A stretch of 64,000 bases of DNA from SZUA-521 sp041738285 (GCA_041738285.1 JBGSQB010000150.1:1-64000), one strand, 5' to 3'; numbered from the stretch's first letter, positions 36,270 through 45,188 are shown. Made by a program: numbers and translations. Notes: generated from the sequence alone by a model not told the origin.

Positions 36270-37055
36270 ATGAGCGCGTATCAACCGACGGCAATCAACC
36301 ACGCGACCGCGAGCGAGAACCGAATCCACGCCGACGACATTGCCCAGCGGTACGGCTTCCGTGGCGGTCTCGTGCCCGGTGTTGCCGTGTTCGGCTACAT
36401 GACGTACCCCATCACCCGCGCGCTGGACACCGCATGGCTTGCGCACTCGCGAGTCAATGTGCGCTTTCTCAAACCCGCCTACGACGGTGAGCGCCTGAAC
36501 ATCGACATGCGGGCGAACGATGAGGGTCTGGCGGTCGAATGCAACAACGACGCGGGCCTGCTGCTAGCGACGCTTGCGCTCGACACGAAATCGGCACTCG
36601 CGCCGATTGACCCGCGCGCGCAGATCTTGCCCGCCGCCCGCAATCCTGAACGTCGTGAAATCAACTGGGATGCGATCGCCATCGATCAACCGTTTGCAGC
36701 CATCGACTGGCGACCGACAAATGCCGAGAACAAGACATACACCGACTATGTCGCCGACGACTGCGCACAGTTTCGCAGCGGCGTTGTGCACCCGCATCTG
36801 ACTCTGCACTATGCCAACCAGGCACTGTCGCGCCGATTCATCCTGCCAGCCTGGGTGCACGTGGGATCCGAGATGATCTGCCATCGCATGCTGCGTGTGG
36901 GCGACGCGATCGAACTACGCACGATTCCGATCGAGAAGTGGCGTCACAAGGGCCATGAGTTCATCAAGCTGTACATCGCATATGTGGTGCAGGGTGCGCC
37001 CGCTGTCGAGATTTACCACACCGCCATCTACAAGCTCGCGGAACGCAACGCGTGA
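36270..37055 (+). CDS. hotdog-fold protein (MaoC/FAS1-like dehydratase or thioesterase)
   Basis: A 261-residue double-hotdog protein. The first half has IHADDIAQRYGFRGGLVPGVAVFGYMTYPITRALDTAWL, matching the loop that binds CoA in MaoC and FabZ-like hydratases; the second half has LTLHYANQALSRRFILPAWVHVGSEM. A classic D-x-x-x-x-H pair is not obvious, so it could be a hydratase, thioesterase or a non-catalytic binder. GAGGCGG precedes the ATG. Its TGA overlaps the start of the PurN-like gene (TGATG). Confidence 0.75.
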   Translation: MSAYQPTAINHATASENRIHADDIAQRYGFRGGLVPGVAVFGYMTYPITRALDTAWLAHSRVNVRFLKPAYDGERLNIDMRANDEGLAVECNNDAGLLLATLALDTKSALAPIDPRAQILPAARNPERREINWDAIAIDQPFAAIDWRPTNAENKTYTDYVADDCAQFRSGVVHPHLTLHYANQALSRRFILPAWVHVGSEMICHRMLRVGDAIELRTIPIEKWRHKGHEFIKLYIAYVVQGAPAVEIYHTAIYKLAERNA

Positions 37056-37651
37056 TGCGAATAGGCGTGCTCGCCTCCCACGAGGGTTCGGTGTTGCAGG
37101 CTGTGATCGATGCCTGCGCGTCGAGCCGCATCGCCGCACAGGTGGTGGTGGTGATCAGCAACAACAGCAACGCTGGTGCGCTCATGCGCGCAACCGATGC
37201 GGGCATTGCCACCGCTCACTTGTCCAGTACAACACACGCTGACCCGGTTGCTCTCGATCGCGCAATCTGCGACAGCCTGATGCAACGGAACGTCGATCTC
37301 GTCTTGTTGGCCGGGTTCATGAAGAAGCTCGGCCCCGAAACGCTACGGAAGTTCAGCGGCCGTATCGTCAACACGCATCCCGCACTGCTGCCGAAGTTCG
37401 GCGGCAAGGGGTACTACGGCCGACGCGTTCACGAGGCCGTCATCGCGGCGGGCGAACGCGAAAGCGGCGCGACCGTACACTGGGTCGATGGCGACTACGA
37501 CACCGGCCCTGTGCTCGCGCAAAAGAAAGTTGCGATCACGTCAGCAGACACTGCCGAGTCGCTCGAGCTCAAAGTGAAGGCGCTGGAACGTGAACTTCTG
37601 ATCGACGCGCTTGTGAACCTCGCGCGCAACATGAACACCAAGACTGCCTAG
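37055..37651 (+). CDS. PurN-like formyltransferase
   Basis: A 198-residue Rossmann-type formyltransferase: NTHPALLP near residue 107 (catalytic Asn and His) and HWVDGDYDTGP near 145 (catalytic Asp), the full triad of glycinamide ribonucleotide formyltransferase. The substrate-phosphate loop differs: where the family has G-S-N followed by LQAIID, this protein reads H-E-G-S-V-LQAVID, so the Asn is Val. That, plus its place in an operon with a hotdog protein and an LLM enzyme far from purine genes, suggests an unusual formyl acceptor, though it could still be the genome's PurN. Confidence 0.82.
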   Translation: MRIGVLASHEGSVLQAVIDACASSRIAAQVVVVISNNSNAGALMRATDAGIATAHLSSTTHADPVALDRAICDSLMQRNVDLVLLAGFMKKLGPETLRKFSGRIVNTHPALLPKFGGKGYYGRRVHEAVIAAGERESGATVHWVDGDYDTGPVLAQKKVAITSADTAESLELKVKALERELLIDALVNLARNMNTKTA

Positions 37652-37663
37652 GAGGACTCCAGA

Positions 37664-38710
37664 ATGCGTATATCCACACTGCTCAGCTATGCCGGCGGAT
37701 TCAAAGAAGCGGTCGCCGAAGTCCAGGCTCTCGAGAAGGCCGGACTCGATGTCGTCTGGGTTCCGGAGGCATATTCGTTCGATGCGCCGAGCGCGATGGG
37801 CTACCTCGCGGCGCAAACCGAGCGCGTCACGATCGCCTCGGGCATTCTGCCGATCTACTCCCGCACACCGACGCTGCTGGCCATGACCGCGGCCGGAATC
37901 GACTCGTTGTCTGACGGCCGCTGCATGCTTGGCCTTGGCGCATCCGGCCCCCAGGTGATCGAGGGCTTTCATGGCGTGCCTTATGAAGCACCGGTAGCGC
38001 GGATTCGCGAGATCATCGAGATCTGCAGGATGGTGTGGCGCCGTGAAAAGGTCAGCTACGACGGCAAGTACTACCAGATTCCGTTGCCTCAAAACCGAGG
38101 CACCGGCCTTGGCAAGCCTCTCAAACTGATCAATCACCCGGTGCGCGATGAAATTCCAATCGCCATCGCTTCACTGGGCGGCAAGAGTGTCGAATTGACC
38201 GCTGAGCTCGCAGATGCGTGGCTACCAGCGTTTTACATGGCGGAAGGTGCAAAAGCGGTGTGGGGCGACTCACTCGCTGCGGGCAACGCCAAACGTGATC
38301 CTAACCGGGCACCGCTCGAGGTCTATGCCGGCGGTGCGGTCGCGATCGGCGAAGGACTGGAAGCACTGCGTAACCTCGGTCGACCACAGATGGCGCTTTA
38401 CGTCGGCGGCATGGGTGCACGTTCCAAGAATTTCTACAACGCGACATTCTCGCGGTATGGCTACGAGAAGGAAGCGCGCCAGATTCAGGACCTCTATCTC
38501 GCCGGCAAGAAGAGCGAGGCCGAAGCTGCGATCCCGCAGTCGTTCATCGATGCAACCACGCTGGTCGGGCCGAAAGGGTTCGTGCGCGACCGACTTGCCG
38601 CGCTGCGCGAATCGGGCGTCAATGCATTGAACGTGCATTTCGCAGGACGCACTCGCGAAGAGCGGGTGCAGTACTGCGAGCAGCTGCGAAACATGGTCGA
38701 TGCGGCCTGA
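37664..38710 (+). CDS. LLM-class F420-dependent oxidoreductase
   Basis: A 348-residue luciferase-like enzyme of the TIGR03559-like branch: TLLSYAGGFKEAVAEVQALEKAGLDVVWVPEAYSFDAPS, then GILPIYSRTPTLLAMTAAGIDSLSDGRCMLGLGASGPQVIEGFHG near 67-110. The last is the typical cofactor-phosphate region. Actinobacterial relatives use F420. Strong AGGAGGA ribosome binding site; 12 bp after the PurN-like gene. It probably reduces or oxidises a steroid- or terpene-like substrate (family expectation), but none is proven. Confidence 0.85.
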   Translation: MRISTLLSYAGGFKEAVAEVQALEKAGLDVVWVPEAYSFDAPSAMGYLAAQTERVTIASGILPIYSRTPTLLAMTAAGIDSLSDGRCMLGLGASGPQVIEGFHGVPYEAPVARIREIIEICRMVWRREKVSYDGKYYQIPLPQNRGTGLGKPLKLINHPVRDEIPIAIASLGGKSVELTAELADAWLPAFYMAEGAKAVWGDSLAAGNAKRDPNRAPLEVYAGGAVAIGEGLEALRNLGRPQMALYVGGMGARSKNFYNATFSRYGYEKEARQIQDLYLAGKKSEAEAAIPQSFIDATTLVGPKGFVRDRLAALRESGVNALNVHFAGRTREERVQYCEQLRNMVDAA

Positions 38711-39871
38711 TCAGATCACCTTGTCGGCGCGCAGCGATTCGATCTGAGAGTCGCTGTAGCCGATCTCACGCAGCAGCGTCGCGTTATGCTCGCCATGACG
38801 TGGCGCGTGGAACGCGATCCGGCCAGATTCATGCGCGAACTTGAACGGCGTACCAATGTGCTCGCGGACAGACTCGTCCACGAGCAGCATCTCGCGTGCA
38901 CGGGTTTGCTCGAGGTCGAACCCGGCGCGCAGATCGTTCACCGGCGCAAAGCAAACGTCGAGTTCGCGCATGAAGTCGACCCACTGCGCCTGGGTGCGTG
39001 ACCTGAAGGTGTGGGTCAGGAACTCGACCACCGGCAGTTGGCCCGCACCCGGCGGCAGTTCGCACAGCTCAATCAAATCCGGCCGCGCGAGCGCGTCGAG
39101 CAGATTCCGGCAGAACTTGATCTCGGAGCCGCCGAGTACCACGAATCTGGCATCCGCGGTCTCGTAGATTCGATAGAACGCAGCGCCGCCCCAGATGCGC
39201 TCTGCCGACGGCACCGGCGCAATCCTGTCCGCGAACACGGCGCCGACGCTGTTCGGCATGCAGGCGAAGATCGAGTCCATCATCGAGATGTCGAGATAGT
39301 CGCCGAGACCGGTCTGAGTGCGTCGCAGCAGTGCCATCAATATCCCCGCTAGCGCGGTCGTGGCCGCCAGCATGTCCCCGGCTGGCATGGCCGGCATGCA
39401 CGGTCGGCCGTTGTCATCTACGTTGTTCGAAAGCAGACCACACATCGCCTCCACTGCCAGATCGTGCGCGGGATCGAGTCGCAGTGGACCTGTTTGACCA
39501 TACGCAGAGATCGATGCGTAGACGACGCCCGGATTGATCGCGCGCACTGCGTCGTAGTCGATGCCCAGCCGACTGACTACCCCAGGACGGAATGACTCGA
39601 GCACCACGTCCGCGGTGGCCACGAGCTTCATGAACACGTCGTGACCCCGTGCATCCTTGAGGTCGAGCGATAGACTGCGTTTGCCACGATGCGTCGCAGC
39701 AAAGTACACGGTCTCCTCACCACGGCGCTGACCGATATGTCTATTCGGTTCCCCCTCACCGGTGTTCTCGATCTTGATCACGTCGGCGCCCTGATCCGCC
39801 ATCATGACGCTGACGGTCGGTCCCGGAAGAAAGAGCGACAGATCGACGACGCGAATGCCCTCCAGTTTCAC
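38711..39871 (-). CDS. CaiB/BaiF family (class III) CoA transferase
   Basis: A 386-residue enzyme: MKLEGIRVVDLSLFLPGPTVSVMMADQGADVIKIENTGEGE at the start, GKRSLSLDLKD near 64, YASISAYGQTGPLRLDPAHDLAVEAMCGL near 116-145 with the catalytic aspartate in H-D-x-x-V. The family moves CoA from one acyl-CoA to another acid, as with carnitine, bile acids and formyl/oxalate. It overlaps the HisN-like gene start region by 4 bp on the same strand and converges with the LLM gene without spacing. Confidence 0.9.
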   Translation of the reverse strand: MKLEGIRVVDLSLFLPGPTVSVMMADQGADVIKIENTGEGEPNRHIGQRRGEETVYFAATHRGKRSLSLDLKDARGHDVFMKLVATADVVLESFRPGVVSRLGIDYDAVRAINPGVVYASISAYGQTGPLRLDPAHDLAVEAMCGLLSNNVDDNGRPCMPAMPAGDMLAATTALAGILMALLRRTQTGLGDYLDISMMDSIFACMPNSVGAVFADRIAPVPSAERIWGGAAFYRIYETADARFVVLGGSEIKFCRNLLDALARPDLIELCELPPGAGQLPVVEFLTHTFRSRTQAQWVDFMRELDVCFAPVNDLRAGFDLEQTRAREMLLVDESVREHIGTPFKFAHESGRIAFHAPRHGEHNATLLREIGYSDSQIESLRADKVI

Positions 39872-40662
39872 TGCAGACCAGCCTCGAGCAACGCCATTGC
39901 GGCCGCATGGATCCGCACATCGCCCGCTGCGATGATGCGACCACCCATCGCGGGGTCACCTGCGTCCCACGTCGTGACCACACCACCAGCGCCACGGATG
40001 ATCGGGACGAGCGCCTGGATGTCGTAGGGCTTCAGTCCCGCCTCGATCGCAAGATCGAGTTGTCCCATCGCCAGCAGACAATACAAGTAGCAGTCGCCAC
40101 CGTATCGCGTCAGCCTGACCTGCTTGCGCACCGAATGAAACGCCGCCTGTTCCGGCCCGCTGGCAAAGTACTGCGGACCTGTGGACGCCATGGATGCAAG
40201 CGACAGTGACGCGCATGGCCGCACGCGCAGGGACCGCTTCTCAACGCCGCGCAGATACCAGGCGTCGACATTCGTGCCGACGAAGTACTCGTTTGTGAAC
40301 GGCTGGTGCATGACACCGAGGATCGGCGTCTCGCCATCGAACAGCGCGAGCAGCACGCCCCAATGCACCATTCCGGTCATGAACGCTCGCGTACCATCGA
40401 TTGGATCGATCACCCACGTCAGACCGTCACCGCCTTGGTGACCAAATTCTTCCCCGAATACCCCATGGCTCGGATATCGATTGGCAATCGCTTCGCGAAT
40501 CCGCACCTCCGCCGCCTTGTCGGCGACCGTGACAGGATCGAATCCGTCTAGTTCCTTGTTCTCGATCTCCAGTGGCTGTCTGAATAGCGGCAAGATAACC
40601 TCTCCCGCGGCGCCGGCAAATTCGATCGCAGACGCGACAAGGTCATCGAGGTCGGCCGGCAT
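39868..40662 (-). CDS. inositol monophosphatase/histidinol-phosphatase (HisN-like)
   Basis: A 264-residue metal-dependent phosphatase. VFGEEFG near 71 (first metal Glu), WVIDPIDGTRAF near 83 (the D-P-I-D-G-T core) and a late substrate-side YDIQALVPIIRGAGG near 210 give the complete IMPase site. Histidinol-phosphatases of this fold have the same layout and similar length; inositol or adenosine-bisphosphate substrates remain possible. ATG 40662 marks the fold start (MPADLDDLVASAIEFAG). Divergent from the RidA gene. Confidence 0.87.
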   Translation of the reverse strand: MPADLDDLVASAIEFAGAAGEVILPLFRQPLEIENKELDGFDPVTVADKAAEVRIREAIANRYPSHGVFGEEFGHQGGDGLTWVIDPIDGTRAFMTGMVHWGVLLALFDGETPILGVMHQPFTNEYFVGTNVDAWYLRGVEKRSLRVRPCASLSLASMASTGPQYFASGPEQAAFHSVRKQVRLTRYGGDCYLYCLLAMGQLDLAIEAGLKPYDIQALVPIIRGAGGVVTTWDAGDPAMGGRIIAAGDVRIHAAAMALLEAGLQ

Positions 40663-40797
40663 GACGGCCCGTTTTGGATGATACTGAAGCGACACGATTT
40701 GCCTATCTACAGCGCTAACGACGCGGCGCAATTATGTCACACCGCAATGCAGCGCCCGCGCTATGATCGAACCACCCACTCACGCAGGAGTCGCACC

Positions 40798-41187
40798 GTG
40801 GCCATCACCGTCGTGAATCCCGAAGGCAGCCAAGCGCTCTACGACCGATTCCATTTCTCACAAGCCGTGAAGTCCGGCAATCTGCTGCTGTGTTCCGGTC
40901 AAATCGGTACCGACGCCAAAGGGTCGGTACCGAGCGAACTCGAAGCCGAGTTTCGAAACGCATTCGGCGCGGTGGGTCGCGTGCTGAGCCATGCCGGGCT
41001 GTCGTTTTCTGACGTTGTGGATTACACGACGTATCACGTAGGTCTGCAAAAGACCCTGCCAACCTTCATGAAAGTGCGTGACGAGTTCATCAAGGCGCCG
41101 TGGCCCGCCTGGACGGCCATTGGAATCTCCGAACTCGCGGTGCCCGGCGCTCACCTGGAAATACGCATCACGGCTCGAACGAAGTAG
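40798..41187 (+). CDS. RidA/YjgF family enamine deaminase
   Basis: A 129-residue trimeric-type RidA protein beginning at GTG 40798 with CAGGAG nine bases upstream. The open frame extends further upstream but lacks RidA homology. Landmarks: VKSGNLLLCSGQIGTD near 22, FRNAFGAVGRVLSHAGLSFSDVVDYTTYHV near 58, and PWPAWTAIGISELAVPGAHLEIRITA at the end. In the last stretch the family arginine (A-R-x-x-V) is replaced: here the text reads W-T-A-I-G, so deaminase activity is not assured. It sits 11 bp before a PLP enzyme. Confidence 0.87.
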   Translation: MAITVVNPEGSQALYDRFHFSQAVKSGNLLLCSGQIGTDAKGSVPSELEAEFRNAFGAVGRVLSHAGLSFSDVVDYTTYHVGLQKTLPTFMKVRDEFIKAPWPAWTAIGISELAVPGAHLEIRITARTK

Positions 41188-41198
41188 CTACCAGCAGC

Positions 41199-42182
41199 AT
41201 GGCGCTGACCATCGACGCACCACGCGTACCGCTCGCACACCTGCCGACCCCGCTGGAACCGCTCAACCGTCTTTCCGAGTATCTGGGCGGACCACATCTG
41301 TGGATCAAGCGCGACGATTGCACCGGCCTCGCAACAGGTGGCAACAAGACACGAAAACTCGAATTCCTGCTCGGTGAAGCCATCACAAGCAACTGCGACA
41401 CTGTGATCACCTTCGGCGCCGTTCAGTCGAACCATGCCAGGCAGACCGCAGCCGCATGTGCGAAGCAGGGACTGAAATGCCATCTCGTTCTATCTCGCGC
41501 CGTCCCATGGCCTGACCCGCACTACGAGACTGCCGGCAACGTCCAGCTCGATCGCATCCTTGGCGCCACTGTCGACATCGTCGACCCCGATCACGCGGTT
41601 GAGCACGCGCGGAACGTCCGCGCGAAACTCGAACGGGACGGTCGCCGCGTGTACGTGATTCCAACCGGCGGCTCCAATGACGTTGGCGCTTTGGGCTACG
41701 CCCTCTGCGCCCAGGAAATGCTGGCACAAGCACGGCAACTGGGCTTTGTCCCAGCCTCAATCATCCACGCCACATCCAGCGGTGGTACCCAAGCCGGCCT
41801 CGCGCTCGGCCTCGCCGACACGGATGTGCACCTGCTCGGGATCAATGTCTCCGATCCGAACAGCCAGGCACTGCATGCCAGGATCACAACCCTTGCTATC
41901 GCCACGCGCGACCGCTGGGCACCCTCCGCGGCAATGCCTGCAATCCACATACGCAACGAATTTCTCGGTGCTGGCTACGGCATCCCCACAGAGCAAGCCA
42001 TCGACGCGATCCGCGTCCTCGCGCAGCTCGAAGGAATCGTCACGGACCCGGTGTACTCCGGGAAGGCTCTCGGCGCGCTATTCGCGCTGGTACGGAACCG
42101 AGAACTGGACGCTGGAAAGCCCGTGATCTTCGTCCACACTGGAGGAGTAACCGCACTGTCTGCATACGCGGAGCTGCGTTAG
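41199..42182 (+). CDS. D-cysteine desulfhydrase/ACC deaminase family PLP enzyme
   Basis: A 327-residue fold-type II PLP enzyme. The Schiff-base lysine is in GGNKTRKLEF near 46, the substrate loop is QSNHARQTAAA near 73, the PLP phosphate loop SSGGTQAGLALG near 193, and VYSGKALGALF near 287. It converts D-cysteine to pyruvate, sulfide and ammonia, or deaminates a related amino acid. A RidA neighbour is sensible, since these enzymes release enamine intermediates. ATG 41199 is preferred; an open stretch upstream overlaps RidA. Confidence 0.87.
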   Translation: MALTIDAPRVPLAHLPTPLEPLNRLSEYLGGPHLWIKRDDCTGLATGGNKTRKLEFLLGEAITSNCDTVITFGAVQSNHARQTAAACAKQGLKCHLVLSRAVPWPDPHYETAGNVQLDRILGATVDIVDPDHAVEHARNVRAKLERDGRRVYVIPTGGSNDVGALGYALCAQEMLAQARQLGFVPASIIHATSSGGTQAGLALGLADTDVHLLGINVSDPNSQALHARITTLAIATRDRWAPSAAMPAIHIRNEFLGAGYGIPTEQAIDAIRVLAQLEGIVTDPVYSGKALGALFALVRNRELDAGKPVIFVHTGGVTALSAYAELR

Positions 42183-42201
42183 CCGATCAACGGTGCGAAA
42201 A

Positions 42202-42219
42202 GTGTGACGGCCGTCATAC
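42202..42219. promoter_or_regulatory. CRP/FNR-like palindrome upstream of the cyclase cassette
   Basis: An 18-bp palindrome with eight of nine pairs matching; its inner part reads TGTGA-cggccg-TCATA, one base from the CRP consensus TGTGA-N6-TCACA. A further TGTGA half lies at 42226-42230. It is 86 bp before the cyclase ATG, in the only gap ahead of the AT-rich cassette, so a CRP-family regulator responding to the cyclase product is plausible (inference). Confidence 0.45.
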
Positions 42220-42304
42220 CGGGTGTGTGACAGTGGGGTGGCAGAATCTCATTGTCGTTGAAGTCAACGACCGCCGCGGCAAACGATGCGGAGACGACAC
42301 TCTG

Positions 42305-43756
42305 ATGTGGGTCGATAGAATTCTAGCCTGGCTGTTTCCGACGCTGATTCTGCAAGGGACGCCTTGGCGTCGGCTATGGATAGAAAAGGAACGCGCCGAA
42401 TTCCTAAGAATCGCGCGAGTTCTTTATCCGCTCATCGCGATCGCGTACGTGCTCCACTTCTATCTGTTTGACCAGCCGATGAAGCTTCAGCCAATGGAGC
42501 ACTGGCACTACTTTCGCATGTCGATGGCCGGGCTTGCAGTCGCCACTTGGCTGCTCTACCTCTCGCCGGCATTCACCAACACGAAATCATACAAACTGCC
42601 TGCGCTCATCTCGGGCGCTGTCATTTGCTATTTTCAAGCCCGCGTGTCGGTCTGGTACGAAGGCTCGGTCTACTTCTACGCGTTCGGTTTCGTGATCGTG
42701 TCGTCGATAACTCTACGATTGGGTATCGCCCAATCCCTGCTATACGCGACTTCCCTATTTGCCCTTCAATGGCCCTCCTTCATCGAAGCGCGATTAGAAG
42801 TTCCACTTCTTTATAGCGCAGCAGTGATCTCACTCATATTCATAGTCCTCGCGCGATCGACCTACGGTACCGAAGTTAGGTACTTCAAGGCGGCGCAAGA
42901 AAACGTTGAGAATCAAAAGCAGATTATTGAGTTAAATATCGAGTTCACTGATCGCCTAAGGGCGTTCCTACCACGAGAGATATCTCGACGGCTGTTTGGA
43001 TACGTTGAGAATCAGCGCATGACAATTCTTCAAGCAATTGAGGAAGTCCTTCGACCTAGGCACAAAGAGATAGCCTGTCTCTTCAGTGACATTCGAGGGT
43101 TCACGAAATCAACTCAAAATGGGTCGAGTTTCGTCGACGACGGAGTGATCCCAAACGTTCGCAAGTGCGCTCAGGTTGTAGAGGATCACGGTGGCGTTCC
43201 ACGAAAGGTAGGTGACCTCATCTTTGCCTACTTCGACAACTCTGATTTTGATACAAATCTCCGAAGGTGCATCTCAGCTGCTATCGATCTTGTGAATGCC
43301 AATGAGGCGTTCAATGAAGCAAACAGCTCGGACAACCAGATACGACGCAACGTTCTCGTAGCCTCCGGCTCTGCGGTGGTTGGGAACCTCGGTGGATTCG
43401 ATTCATCAATTGAGATCACCGCCCTCGGAAATCCTGTAAACTTGTTGAGTAGGCTGGATGAGTTGGTCAAGCACCCCCTCATACGCAATCGTATCGGCAC
43501 CCAAGATATCGTCGTCGATGACAAAACCGCAACCGTGCTGCAGGAGCTATCAAACTCCCAGCTACCGCTACGGCCTCTGCGACTCGCCGACTTTGGCGTG
43601 CTCATCAGAGACTTCGAGTCGATCCCCACGGTTTGGTTGCTAACTGCGAATCGCGAAGCTAAACAACTGATCAATTCCTCGGGAAGAGGACAGAAGGGCA
43701 CCCTCATTGAGTACGTACACCACGCTCGCGCAAAGATATCAGCGCAACGCACCTGA
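42305..43756 (+). CDS. membrane class III nucleotide cyclase (adenylate/guanylate)
   Basis: A 483-residue protein: about six membrane helices within residues 35-185, a short coiled linker (about 190-225) and a C-terminal class III cyclase domain. Metal Asp residues appear in LFSDIRGFT (D262) and KVGDLIFAYF (D304). The transition-state Asn/Arg pair is in GNPVNLLSRL (N379, R383). The nucleotide-choice positions read Arg or Lys before V-G-D and Thr in T-A-L-G-N, as in class IIIb, so cAMP versus cGMP is not decided. ATG 42305 has a GGAG nine bases ahead. First gene of the AT-rich cassette. Confidence 0.85.
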   Translation: MWVDRILAWLFPTLILQGTPWRRLWIEKERAEFLRIARVLYPLIAIAYVLHFYLFDQPMKLQPMEHWHYFRMSMAGLAVATWLLYLSPAFTNTKSYKLPALISGAVICYFQARVSVWYEGSVYFYAFGFVIVSSITLRLGIAQSLLYATSLFALQWPSFIEARLEVPLLYSAAVISLIFIVLARSTYGTEVRYFKAAQENVENQKQIIELNIEFTDRLRAFLPREISRRLFGYVENQRMTILQAIEEVLRPRHKEIACLFSDIRGFTKSTQNGSSFVDDGVIPNVRKCAQVVEDHGGVPRKVGDLIFAYFDNSDFDTNLRRCISAAIDLVNANEAFNEANSSDNQIRRNVLVASGSAVVGNLGGFDSSIEITALGNPVNLLSRLDELVKHPLIRNRIGTQDIVVDDKTATVLQELSNSQLPLRPLRLADFGVLIRDFESIPTVWLLTANREAKQLINSSGRGQKGTLIEYVHHARAKISAQRT

Positions 43757-45188
43757 CCCGGAATTGCATGGCACCTACTACCCAGCTGACATTTATCCCG
43801 GCGAGGCCGTTGCCGCAACTCTTCGGCGCGCCGAAAACAACGAGCTACTAGAGTCAAACGCCAGAGTATGGCGTCTTAGTCCCTTGGGACTAGAAGTAAT
43901 CACACGACACAGGCGCGAAGGCTTAGTAGGGCAACGCGTCACAGTCGAAATGCGTTTGGGACAGGAGCTGATCACCGTCACCGGTGTCACCGTAGTCTCA
44001 CAGAGCAACGAACACGGCGACGCACTGCTTGGCGTTAGGCTCGTCGAGTCGTCTTCAGCAAATTACGGGGGAACGGACCGTCGAACAGCAGGGCGATGGA
44101 TGTTTGGCGATCAATTCAGCCCGGTCTGTGTCGCGGCTAACCCTGCCCGGTTCAACGATTTTGTCTACTTCAAGGTTCGGGATGCCAGCTCCCGCGGTTT
44201 ACGTCTCTCCACCAGCCTACGAAACAAGTTCTTGGTCCAGGGAATGCGTCTGAGGTGCATCGTAAGCCTGCCGCTAGTTGCCCAGCTTCGACTCGACCTA
44301 ACGATCCGAAATGTAGAGCTAGAGAACGATCCTGACCAGCCGTCACTCTTAGTTGGAGCATCTCTGGATTCGCCAACGAAAGCCGACTTGCAGGCTCTCG
44401 GTCAATACCTAGTGCAGTTCGGCGAAGGCGTTCGGATCGACGAGTTGCGCGGCCAAGGGCTAGTCCCAAAATCCGTCGCCTCTGTCGTTGAGTTCTCCTT
44501 CGTGCGAACTACTGAGGAGTATGACCAAGTACTCGCGCTTCGCCACCTAGCTTACCGGCACGCAGGCAAGGTCGACGCGGAGCTAACACCAGCGGATATG
44601 GGCGAGATATACGACACACGGTCCAGAATCGTCATTGGCAAGTATCATGGAAAGGTGATCGCCTCGGCGGGACTGGTATTCAACGAGTATCACGACCGCA
44701 TGGAGATAGAAGAGAGCGTCGAGTGGCCGAAGGAGCTTCCGCGCCGCGACGAAATGGTCGAGGTCATACGAAATTGCACCCACCCTGGGTACCGGGGAAG
44801 CGACGTCCTCATGGCGATGTTCAGATTCATTGCGATAACCATGCTTCAGGCAGGACGGCGTTACGCTGTAATCGGTTCAACTACGGACTTGGTGCCCCTA
44901 TACACTCGAATCGGAATGAAAGACGTGAACCTTGACTACTATCACAGAAAGCTCGGAAGTTCGCTGCATAAAGTAATGTTGGGCGATATACCAAGGACGA
45001 TGACAGGCACGAGTATCGGGCCTGTCTTTTGGAACGCAATATGGTCAGAGACGACTTCCTACATGCTGAGCACGGATCTGATCAAAGTAACCGCAGTCGA
45101 CGTCGCTCGAATGAGGTTCTACCGACTATTCAAGCCGGTGGCCTCGTTGATGCAGAGGCGGATGCGGCGTCCCAGACCCACCAAGTAG
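43707..45188 (+). CDS. tandem PilZ-like domains fused to N-acyl amino acid synthase (FeeM-like GNAT)
   Basis: A 493-residue fusion. Residues about 36-115 form a degenerate PilZ-like barrel (WRLSPLG in place of D-x-S-x-x-G). Residues about 124-225 form a second with the canonical c-di-GMP motifs: R-x-x-x-R (R126, R130) and D-A-S-S-R-G (159-164). Residues about 258-445 are a GNAT acyltransferase of the FeeM/N-acyl amino acid synthase type (ALRHLAYRHAGKVD near 277; HPGYRGSDVLMAMF near 359). Expected reaction: acyl from ACP to an amino acid. The TTG start lies 50 bp inside the cyclase gene, with GAAGGG upstream. Confidence 0.8.
   Translation: MSTYTTLAQRYQRNAPDPELHGTYYPADIYPGEAVAATLRRAENNELLESNARVWRLSPLGLEVITRHRREGLVGQRVTVEMRLGQELITVTGVTVVSQSNEHGDALLGVRLVESSSANYGGTDRRTAGRWMFGDQFSPVCVAANPARFNDFVYFKVRDASSRGLRLSTSLRNKFLVQGMRLRCIVSLPLVAQLRLDLTIRNVELENDPDQPSLLVGASLDSPTKADLQALGQYLVQFGEGVRIDELRGQGLVPKSVASVVEFSFVRTTEEYDQVLALRHLAYRHAGKVDAELTPADMGEIYDTRSRIVIGKYHGKVIASAGLVFNEYHDRMEIEESVEWPKELPRRDEMVEVIRNCTHPGYRGSDVLMAMFRFIAITMLQAGRRYAVIGSTTDLVPLYTRIGMKDVNLDYYHRKLGSSLHKVMLGDIPRTMTGTSIGPVFWNAIWSETTSYMLSTDLIKVTAVDVARMRFYRLFKPVASLMQRRMRRPRPTK

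Noticed and set aside
42227..42304. GTG start for the cyclase at 42227
   Set aside because: It would begin inside the tail of the palindrome region, adds a non-hydrophobic segment, and lacks a ribosome binding site; ATG 42305 has GGAG at the right distance.
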